Of a stretch of DNA of 21,219 bases, positions 1 to 8,620 are shown one piece after another (the stretch's first letter is position 1; every line of letters begins with the position of its first letter). The translations under genes and the position numbers were made by a program. The stretch comes from Pelomyxa schiedti. Its lineage: Eukaryota; Evosea; Pelobiontida; Pelomyxidae. The stretch spans positions 2,301 to 23,519 of the forward strand of contig JAHLWZ010000344.1 in assembly GCA_020536535.1 (NCBI GenBank), given 5' to 3'. The notes under the pieces are model-generated. The model was not told the DNA's origin. It ran no database searches and worked only from the letters and a program-made list of their open reading frames with translations.

Positions 1-22
1 CCGCCGCGAAAATGCCTGTGCC

Positions 23-75
23 AAAACTTTCGTCCCTGGTGCTGAGACGCCAAAGATTTCAGCAACGAAAGTTTT
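23..75. repeat. Inverted repeat (11-bp perfect arms)
   Basis: The arm at 23-33 (AAAACTTTCGT) is the exact reverse complement of the arm at 65-75 (ACGAAAGTTTT), with a 31-nt spacer. The right arm is also the start of a short tandem repeat. On either strand the RNA could fold into an 11-bp stem. It lies at or beyond the 3' side of the minus-strand gene, so it could be in its UTR, an intron or intergenic DNA. Confidence 0.7.
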
Positions 76-112
76 CGGCGACGAAAGTTTTTCAGAACGA
101 AGGTTTCTCAAC
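65..112. repeat. 16-nt tandem repeat, three imperfect copies
   Basis: Three successive 16-nt units start at 65, 81 and 97, each opening with ACGAAAG or ACGAAGG followed by a T-run. The first two share ten leading bases and the third is more diverged. A possible fourth, looser copy precedes them around 47-64. Confidence 0.6.
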
Positions 113-1481
113 ATACGGTATGCAGTTAGACTTTGAATGTAAAAATACACGAAATACCAAGGTGAGATCAACCGGAATACCCTCTGCAGACCTCATTTCT
201 TCCAAAATTGATGTCAGCAACCTCTGAAGTTTGAGAATGAGGGGAAACAAACAAACGAATGGGTCAAATTTGTACATCATCACACTTTCAGAAGTTTATG
301 CCATTGGTCAGCTGATGCTTCCAGTGCATTTGGGTCCCCTCCTTTCTTCATTGATTTTTGTTGGGGGCAAGTCAGGTGCATACCCTTAATTTGATATAGT
401 AATATCTTCTTTATCAGATCAATTTCGTCAGCTCCACAATCATCACAGTCACCTTTTGTCAACGTTGCCCAGTAGTAGGCAACGGAACCGGGTGAACTCA
501 AAAGGTACAGTATATCAGCTTTCTGTTACATTGTTATGATAGTTTAGGAAGTAAAACAAATGAAGGCAAGTGCAATTGTGGGAGACGACACAACAGGCAA
601 GTGTCAATTTATAACTTTATCACTCCAAGCAGAGACAGGGCTGGCAGGTCCGCTGTTGCAAGGAATCACATAAATTAAATAGAAGAGTGCCTGTAGCAAA
701 CCTCAAGTAGATCTGAAGAAGCTTGGTGAATCCAAGTAAAAATAAGTTGTCTAAGCCATGCAAATGCGAAGTTCCACCAAGTTCCCCAACTTTGAGGTTG
801 GTGGAATCTTTTTCGTTTGCCTGGGCAATCAATTCTTGAGCGGCTGCCAGTTCTAATGCAGGGTCCCTCAATACATCCCTTGAAGCAACGTGAGGACCTC
901 CTTGAGCTGCTGTTACCATCAGCCTATGTGCCCGCTGTGTAGCCCTGTCCCCGTCACTCCGTTCACTGTTTACTGAATAAAGTAAGAGATGTGAAATGTG
1001 CAAGCTAGATACATAATAAGAACCACAAGAATTAATTAAATTACACTATTACTCCGTTATTCTACTATATATATACAACAGAGTGGCAAAAAAGGGTGTT
1101 GGGACTTGTGGTTTTTTCTGTCCTAACCCAATTTCTATCAATTGTTGGCATCTTACCCAAAATGGTAACTCGCCCTTGCTTCATCACGGCCGTCGGGGTT
1201 CTCGACAGGCCGTTGACGTGTTTCAGCAGCGTTTTCACGTCGCCCACGTCGTATCGCCTTTGCAGAACCGGCAAAACCTGTCTCCAATTCACAACAACTT
1301 CCCCGGGTCGTGGGGTCTGAGAGCCAGTCCCATAATCGGCGCCGCCCTGGCCCAGCGTAGTGGCGGCGCCTTGCGGTTGTCGTGGCGCAGTCGCCATGGC
1401 CTGCACGAAGGATATCAACAACAACGGCAACAACCACAGCAACCACCACAAAGGCCCCTGACGTGCACAACTACAAGACAT
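92..1481 (-). CDS. Secreted or type II membrane protein, unknown family (3' part may leave the window)
   Basis: I do not recognise this protein. The start at 1481 was chosen because it opens a textbook signal sequence: MSCSCARQGP, then a run of W/L (WWLLWLLPLLLISFVQA), then an Ala/Gln-rich linker. Phase-consistent exons are 1481-1157, 972-778, 652-624, 522-286 and 223 down to about 92; the first donor is GTAAG and the others are weaker. Later exons carry a cysteine-bearing stretch (GDCDDCGADEIDLIKKIL) and a helical segment ending RLLTSILEEMRSAEG. The joined part is about 340 residues. The frame closes at 92-94, but a splice into DNA beyond the window cannot be excluded. It is divergent from the annexin gene, with 227 nt between starts. 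Exons 2 and 3 are the least certain; coding status is likely, function unknown. Confidence 0.6.
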
Positions 1482-1708
1482 ATTTTTCGGCTGGCTTTTC
1501 GGCTTGTTTCCATCACAACCAGAAAGCACACGTGTGGGTGAAGTGCTTTGGTTGTTCCAGGGTGGAATGAGGATGGAGGGTGTCGGAATTTCTCAGGAGA
1601 AAAGGTTGAGAACCAAGTTGCTCCAGACACGGGGTTTTGCCCGTAACTGGCAGTCGAGGGTTGTTTCGACTAAAATTTTGAATTAAAAAACCGTTGAAGC
1701 CACACACA
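1482..1708. promoter_or_regulatory. Divergent intergenic region (secreted protein / annexin)
   Basis: This 227-nt gap separates the starts of two genes reading outward, so it must hold both 5' UTRs and probably a shared promoter. I see no TATA box or recognisable factor site. Confidence 0.45.
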
Positions 1709-2972
1709 ATGGCAGCCACGACACCTAGTGCGGAGTTTAACGCAACAGCTGAGGCTGAGGTTCTCCGACACGCACTTGCCGTAAAGGGTGTGTTTGGTTA
1801 CAGCTTTATGGGATATTTTCTTTTTCTCCCCACAGTAGACAGCGCAGTCTGTGTGTCATTTCGCCAAAGTTCACTTTAAAAACAAAAAGGAAGCAATGAT
1901 CCCGCATTTGTGAGAGTACTTGCGTCGCGGAGTCGCAAGCAAATACGCGAGATCTGCGCTGCTTACAAGGAACTAACACATCGCGATCTTGCTGTAGATA
2001 TTGCCGGCGACGCCACAGGACACTGCAAGGACGTCCTTATTGGCTTAGGTTCTTTCCCCCTAATTTTCACCCCGATGGCAAGCTATTTGCACTTTTTTTT
2101 TTTTTTGCTTTTGAATGACTTATTTACAGTAACACCTATTGAGGAGTACATGGCACAGTGCGTTCGTGAAGCAATTGATCGGCCGGGAACTAATGATAGA
2201 GAACTCATTGACATTATCACGCAAGGCTACCCGGAGGAAATTAAACTTATGAAGGAAGTACGAGGCCTCACACAACAATTTCTAAATCTACACTCTTAAT
2301 TTCAAGTAAGGCATACAACAGACTATATCACACTTCACTCGAACAGGACGTTGCTACAGATACGAGCCACCACTTCCGTCAGGCGTTGATTCACACTCTT
2401 AATGTAAGTTCGCGTTTAGTAACTACCATTATTCTGTTCTTATGTCCTTTGGAAACAGGGCACGAGGATGCCGCCCGATCACGTTGACCACTCAAAAATC
2501 GAAACAGACTCAGAGGCTCTTTTCAAAGCCGGGGAGGGACGCTTTGGTACAGATGAAGATGTGTTCATTGACATAATGTCCCGTAGCTCAGCTGCGCACC
2601 TTCAAGCTGTCTCTGCACACTACCATAAACACCACAAGAACCATACCCTCGAGCATGCCATTTCCAGCGAAACAAGTGGCAGCTTCAAGCACACCCTGCT
2701 TGGGTTGTGTACCCCCCGACCTCTCTATGTGGCAGAGCGACTGCATGATGCGATTGCCGGAATAGGTATTAATCCATGCACTTACCATTCTAACCGCGGG
2801 TCCAGGAACAAACGATTCTGTGCTCATTAGAATGTTCTGCCTCAACGAAAAGCCGATACTCCATGCCGCCGCTGGTGAGTACATGCGCTTATACGGTGAG
2901 ACCCTTGTTGAAGCAATTAACGGGGATACCTCTGGTGACTACAGAGAGTTGTTGGTTATGTTATTAAGGTAG
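1709..2972 (+). CDS. Annexin, four repeats, complete
   Basis: Calcium-dependent phospholipid-binding protein acting at membrane surfaces. Exons 1709-1787, 1890-2048, 2130-2257, 2311-2403, 2459-2765 and 2806-2972 join to 933 nt (310 aa), the usual size of an annexin core with a very short N-terminal tail. Four repeats are visible. Repeat 1 opens KGSNDPAF, repeat 2 RPGTNDRELIDI, repeat 3 GRFGTDEDVFIDIM and repeat 4 GIGTNDSVLIR. The loops of repeats 2-4 keep the G-x-G-T-[DN] pattern of type II calcium sites, and the acidic caps are seen as DTSHHFR (repeat 2) and GDTSGDYRELL (repeat 4); repeat 1 has a degenerate loop. The ATG at 1709 follows cacacaca and gives MAATTPSAEF. Introns are 40-102 nt; the first ends in an A-rich acceptor and is the least certain. 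The subfamily cannot be assigned. Confidence 0.93.
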
Positions 2973-3039
2973 AGACTGCAAAAAAAGAATTTCCCCTTGT
3001 TTGGTGGACCAATACTAAATCTAGTGACTCGTTCTAATC

Positions 3040-3781
3040 GAACGAATCGTCGCCACAATTGAGTTGCTGTGTAACAAAGGAGAGAGGCACAAAAAGGCAG
3101 AGAAGCGTGGGGCGGCCAAATACGAGAATTCTATGGTCATCTTATACGACGACCGCGGCAGTAGAGGATGGTGTCCCAGTACCGACGGCAACGAATGAGA
3201 AGGGAACCCAAGCGAGTGGTGCTGTGGCTGCGACACCGGCTGCTTGGCACGCCGTGCGTCAGTGGCCCCTGGTTGTCTCACCAAAGAGGAGATGGGAGTC
3301 TGATAGTTGAGCTAGAGCGCGCTTGAGGCCCGCAACAGCGAGCTTCGACGCGAGTATGCAGCTCTTGTGGCTGCCAACGCCAAGGGCAGGGAAAACTCGG
3401 AAGATGTTCCGCGACGTATAAAATATCTCGAGGATGGTTTTAGCTTTGCCAGATCACGTCGTTCAGCACCAAATCTTGTCACTCATTATCCTGATACCAA
3501 TCTTGATGTGAGTGTACCCCACAGACGTTTTTGATTGTTTCGTGGACTCGAATTCGGTGATGTGGCATGGCCTTCTCCCTTTCCCCAGCCAGTGACCTAA
3601 TCACTTTCCATTTTCAGATTTTATTTTTGCACAAGATATGATTACATGCATGTCTGCTCTCTATGATTCTGAAGAACAACGCCGGGATTCTTTTAATGGG
3701 TAAATGTCAGTGCTTTTAGGGCCAGGCATGACGCTGTCACCGCCTTCTAGTTCCGGAACAAATCCAGATGGGAAACTCTGA
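3040..3781 (+). CDS. Hypothetical spliced gene, incomplete or frame-broken model
   Basis: Not recognised. The best exon is 3316-3511, open and strongly protein-like (ALEARNSELRREYAALVAAN, then basic and Ser-rich), probably coiled coil at its start. It can be joined to 3618-3699 (FIFAQDMITCMSALYDSEEQ) and 3751-3781, ending in TGA at 3779-3781, with phase-consistent GT-AG introns. Upstream the model fails. Just before 3316 the frame has two stops, while another frame reads VELERA straight into the position where LEARNSEL resumes one frame over, as if bases were lost. Further upstream an open stretch around 3040-3200 contains GERHKKAEKRGAAKYENS and an ATG at 3133. The gene may be real with missed introns, a pseudogene, or damaged by assembly indels. 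Confidence 0.35.
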
Positions 3782-3789
3782 ACTCCAAG

Positions 3790-4198
3790 ATGGCACCAGT
3801 GTTCCGGATACTACTTCAACAAACAAAAAACCAGAAGGGAGAAGGAAAGGCACCACCACAGTGTCTTAACTTGCTGAGTTTCAATCGAATAGGGGATGGA
3901 GGAAGCTTCTTTGAGGTTGCAGCTTACTATATCCAGAATCTTAGGCCCAAACTTGTGTTCGTCCATGTTTGCTACTGGAGGTTGTTAGTTCCTCTCTGTT
4001 TGTCAATGGAGCATGCTTTGGCGAAAATTCCCCTTTTTTTGTTCTAACTCTGTAATTGAGTCAGTAATTGTTATTTGGCAGGCTGTTGTGATGGAGTACA
4101 TTGAGACCAAGGCAATTGAAAACCCAGAGGTAAACACCTTTCACTTTTTTCCCTTTATTCAGAAAAATACATCAAGCAAGCCCAAGCGGCCTTACTGA
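3790..4198 (+). CDS. Possible small spliced gene (candidate exons)
   Basis: An open frame from the ATG at 3790 reads MAPVFRILLQQTKNQKGEGK and, further on, GGSFFEVAAYYIQNLRPKL. A 48-nt exon-like block at about 4083-4130 follows a good acceptor (ttatttggcag) and precedes GTAAAC; it reads AVVMEYIETKAIENPE. After a pyrimidine-rich acceptor the frame continues from about 4164 as KNTSSKPKRPY and stops at 4198. In another frame the last block reads YIKQAQAALLKAVGMDT, which also looks like a protein end, so the final splice is ambiguous. It lies only 8 nt after the preceding proposed stop, so these exons could belong to the same transcription unit. No family recognised. Confidence 0.28.
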
Positions 4199-5226
4199 AA
4201 GCAGTTGGCATGGACACTTGAGGGAGCCCAACATTCCCTGTGGAACCAAGTACCTTGCGATAGATTTTGACTGGGCCACTCCTTCAGGAACTACCCTCTA
4301 CCCTGGGTTTATGATCCACTGTGGTATTGAATGGAGCTGAAGATAGTGATCACCACTGGCTAAGGAGTGTTCAACTCCCATTGCTGTGAACCCTCTTCTA
4401 TGCCCCCTTCCCTCCCCATTGTAGAATTTGACCTAATAAATAAATCTAGCCCCATAGGAGGCAGGTGTCTTCCCATAAGGAATCCCATAAGCAGTGCGCT
4501 GTCTTTGCCCTATGGATTATCGGTGGGGCTTCCCACCCATAATAAAGTATGGAAAAGTCAATACGGCGGACAAAAAGCAAGAACGAAGACTCTTTTTCGG
4601 TTGGTTGAAGTGCATAAAGTGACTTTACTTCCTCGAAATCCACTTTTGTTTAATCTAATGCGAAGAGTCCACTGCGTGCCGACGTACATCGAGATGTAAT
4701 GCATTTGCATTCGTCGACTTAGAGATCCGTTTCATCTGCAAAGGATGACACAGACCTCACCAAACCCTCCCGCCTAGCGACACTGAAGCCTGCAAAGGAA
4801 GACGTGTCGTGGGGCACTCCTCAAAAAAACCTTGTGAAGCACGCAACCACAACAGCCAACCATTTTTTTTTTCTTTATTGCTGGGCACACATGGGGTAAA
4901 ATTACTGTTGTAGTTGCTGTAAAGAACTCCAATGTTATGATCTGGGTTGCAAGAAACGAAATATCAGTGCCATACAAGCCGAGCAGTATGTCCACAAGGT
5001 CCTTCGAAAGGACCGAATAATATTTGCAGCATTTTTTACCACACAGTTACATCGTACATCCGCTTACAACTCTGAGTCCACACCCACCACCGTCCCTCTC
5101 GATTTACATGTGAGCACCATCCACGGTGAAACTTTTGATTTTTGAACGGATGGGAAAGTTTTAGCAATGATGATGCGGTTTGGCACCGCTCCGCGTGTGA
5201 CGGGGAGAAAACAGAAAACTTAGAGA
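4199..5226. other. Long intergenic region, no gene seen
   Basis: About 1 kb without convincing exons on either strand. Frames longer than 60 codons exist (for example plus 4367-4699) but have no protein-like composition, splice context or recognised motif. An open stretch around 4200-4340 reads GTKYLAIDFDWATPSGTTLY, but it has no start, no clear splice sites and may be chance. The last 100 nt or so presumably contain the promoter and 5' UTR of the acyl-CoA synthetase gene. Confidence 0.45.
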
Positions 5227-8200
5227 ATGAGCACGTGTGCGCCTATGATGTCGAAGTTGCCCAGGACCGACCAATTGAGGAAATTGTTCTCACCTAGGAA
5301 TGTCGCGGTTGTTGGGGCCTCCGATAAGCCGGGATCTGTTGGCAACGCGGTGATGCGCAACTTGTTGGGCCAGGCAATTATGGGAGGTCCGACGGAGGCG
5401 TCGAGGCCTAGCAGCAGCAGCGCCAACACCCATAATTCCAGTTCGTCGTTTGGTGGCAAACTGTGGCCTATAAACCCCAACCGAGACCAAGTGTGTGGGA
5501 TCAAGTGCTACGCCAGCGTGGGTGACTTGCCAAGTTGGGCCGAGTGTGATTTGTGCGTGATTGCAATCCCGGCAAAGGGAGTACCGTCTGTGGTGGAGGA
5601 ATGCGGAAAATGCGGAATATCTTCTGCCATAATTCTGTCTGCTGGATTCACTGTCTGTTGGCTTTTTTTTTTTTTTTGCTTGTGAGATTTTATCGACTTA
5701 GTCATGTGAAATTGTCGAGTGTGGATATTTCTTTGGATTCTCACTGGCTGTGGTTTTACAGGAATGTGGAGAGGAGGGGATGGTATTATGCAGGAAGATT
5801 GCTGCCTCTGCAAAGGCCTACCACATGAGGATTATTGGTCCCAATTCCCTTGGAGTGATACAGCCATCTTGCGGCCTTAATGCCAGCTTTGCTGATGCTT
5901 GTCCATGCGGAAGTGACGGTGTAATTGCTTTTGCTTCACAAAGTGGTGCACTGTGCGCTGCTATTCTTGACTGGGCGTGCGAAAAACAACTCGCCTTCAG
6001 CAGTTTTGTGAGCATAGGCGCTCAGCTGGATGTTGATTATGGGGACTTGATAGATTTGTGGGGAAGTCATGAAAGCACTCGTGCTATTTTGATTTACATG
6101 GAAAGCATCACTAATGCTAAGAAATTCCTAAGTGCAGCAAGAGCTTTTGCAAGAACAAAACCAATCATCGTTCTCAAGGCAGGAAAAAGTGCCGAGGTAG
6201 TGTACTCGTTTTACTACTGAAAGCTGACTCTTAAAGGGGGCAGTGGCAGCCAAGTCACACACGGGAAGCATCGCAGGTAATGATGCTGTTTATGATGCGG
6301 CCTTCAAACGCGTGGGAATCCTGCGTGTAAATTCCGTAGCTGATCTCTTTGATAGTGCGCACACTCTAACTGCTCAGAAGAGGCCTCAGGGTGACAGGTG
6401 ATATGCACAAAGACTCTACACTCCTTAACCGGTGCACCCAGATTGTGTATTGTGACAAATGCTGGAGGATTGGGTGTCATTTCCACAGATACCTTGGTAG
6501 CACTTAAAGGCAAACTTGCAACCCTTTCTTCATGTGCCTTGTCTGCTCTGAATGATTTCCTTCCTTCTCATTGGAGCCATGCCAATCCAGTTGATGTCCT
6601 TGGCGATGCCTCACCTGAGGTTTGTTGTTTACTATTATTTCTTTCTTTGATTTGTTCAGGTGTATCGTCAAGCTGTCAGTGTGTGTTTAGAAGATGAGAA
6701 TGTAGATGGAATCTTAGTTATCCTGACCCCGCAAGCAATGACCAATCCCTCGGAAGTGGCACGGCAAATTATATCATTGCCTCATAAAAAGATTCTCCTT
6801 GCTTCCTGGGTGGGGGGTCCGGGAGTTGCTGAAGGTGTCAAAATTCTTGAAGAAGTATCAAATCCCCACTTTATTATTGAGTGCTCAATCCATTCTTCCA
6901 GGGGAATATCCCAAATTTCTCTATACCAGAGCGTGCTGTGGCGTGTTTCATGTTAATGGCTAGCTATGCTCGAAATTTAGAAAACATCTATCAAACACCT
7001 GAGGCTACCCCTTTCACACCCCCATCAAATCCACACTTAGTCAGAGAAATCATTTCATCAGCTGTGGCTAAAGGGAAAATCTGCCTGAATGAAGTGGAAT
7101 CCAAAACTGTTCTGTCACACTATGGAATAGCAGGCCCACCCAGACAAATGTGTACAACAGCAGAAAGTGCTGCTAATGCCGCAATGGAGCTTGGATTTCC
7201 TGTTGCTCTCAAGATAGTCTCTGCTAATGTATTGCATAAGACGGAAGTGGGGGGTGTGAAAATAGGCTTGTCTTCTGCTCCTGAAGTACAGCGTGCATTT
7301 ACCGAAGTAATGGAATCTATCAAATCTAAATTACCAGGTAAAACCATTTCTTACCTGCAAGTGCTCACTAAGCAATACAGATGCGGTTGTTGATGGGATA
7401 TTGGTGGAGAGAATGGTGAGAAAAAGGCACGAGCTCCTGATTGGGTGTCACAAAGACACGCTTTTTGGGCCTGCTATAGCATTTGGAGCAGGGGGAGTAA
7501 CAGTAGAAGTATCTTTTCCATATTTCTACCCCACATTAATGTAATTTTACCTGAGGTTGTCAAAGACATCAATATTGCATTACCACCTTTAAATATGGCT
7601 TTAGCAATGCGTCTAATCGAAGAAACCAGGATCTACCAAATTTTGAAAGGTTATAAAATCGAGGTAGATAGACATACTCAACTCCAGTAGGGTGTCGTGG
7701 AATTCCAGCAGTTGATGTAACCGCTTTACAAGCAACCTTAGTACAGGTATGCACAATTCGAACTCTTTCTTTTTCCGACTGAGATTTCTTAGTTTTCCCG
7801 CCTTGTAATGGATTTCCCGGAGATTCAAGATATTGATGTAAATCCTTTTGCAGTAGATGAGACCGGGTTTGTTGCTCTTGATGCAAAGATAATATTGGAC
7901 CGCAATGTTGTCACAGCTGCTCACAAGCCTCCGACTTTCTCCCATCTCGTTATTCATCCATATCCACAAGGCCTGGCGTTTTCTTTCAAGCTCAAAAACG
8001 GCAAGCCTTGCTCAGTTCGTGCAATCAGACCCGAAGATGAAAGAATGGAAGCGGAGATGTTTGATCAAATGTCCCAGCAGACCCAATTGATGAGGTTTCT
8101 CAAGGTCATGTCTCCCACTTCCCATGATGTGCTCGTGCGCTACACACAAGTCGATTATGACAGAGAAATTGCACTCGTGGCACTGGTTGGAGATGAAGTG

Positions 8201-8555
8201 GAACAGGAAAGAATGGCAGGAGTAGCTAGGTTCATGATAATTCCTGGTGAAGAGGACATAGCGGAGTATGTACACAGAACTCTACAAATGCACAGTGTAG
8301 GCAACCAATAACCAACATAAAACAAAACATAGGTTTGCTATTGTAGTGGCGGATCCTTGGCAAAATCAAGGTATTGGGAACCGTCTGTGTGACTCTCTTC
8401 TACATGTTGCTAGTGAAAAGGGTGTCAAAACGATGATTGCTGACGTGCAGAACAACAACAAAGTGATGCTCCATATGCTGAAAAAGAAAGGGTTCCAGTT
8501 ACTAAGGCCTACTAATGGAAACAGAGAGACTACACATGCACAAATAGAGTTATGA
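5227..8555 (+). CDS. NDP-forming acyl-CoA synthetase (ACD) fused to a GNAT acetyltransferase
   Basis: Eleven exons (5227-5652, 5762-6196, 6237-6397, 6442-6619, 6660-6854, 6902-7337, 7381-7508, 7556-7649, 7688-7746, 7793-8265, 8333-8555) join to 2808 nt, 935 aa. ACD enzymes interconvert acyl-CoA plus ADP and phosphate with acid, CoA and ATP. Domains in order: CoA-binding Rossmann fold ([20 protein letters not shown]), succinyl-CoA-ligase-like part ([22 protein letters not shown]), phosphohistidine motif [11 protein letters not shown] with His at about residue 295, ATP-grasp part ([28 protein letters not shown]), and a C-terminal GNAT domain from about residue 760 ([29 protein letters not shown]; final GF). 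The acetyl-CoA loop Q-N-Q-G-I-G is intact. The order matches bacterial Pat-type protein lysine acetyltransferases. A Ser/Asn-rich insertion sits near residues 59-76. No clear targeting signal. The last intron uses donor GTATGT to keep frame. Confidence 0.93.
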
Positions 8556-8620
8556 GTGAATTTAATTTCTGTTGCGAAAATAAAACACTATGCCCATCAA
8601 ATCCCTCTTCCCAACGATTT
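8556..8620. terminator. 65-nt convergent gap with AATAAA at 8579-8584
   Basis: The stops of the plus-strand ACD-GNAT gene (8555) and the minus-strand GH63 gene (8621) are 65 nt apart. An AATAAA lies 24 nt after the plus stop; on the minus strand an ATTAAA is read at 8566-8561. The two 3' UTRs therefore probably overlap. Confidence 0.5.

Noticed and set aside
4367-4699. 110-codon plus-strand frame
   Set aside because: Starts at a chance ATG or alternative codon, no recognisable motif, no splice context; composition looks like intergenic DNA.
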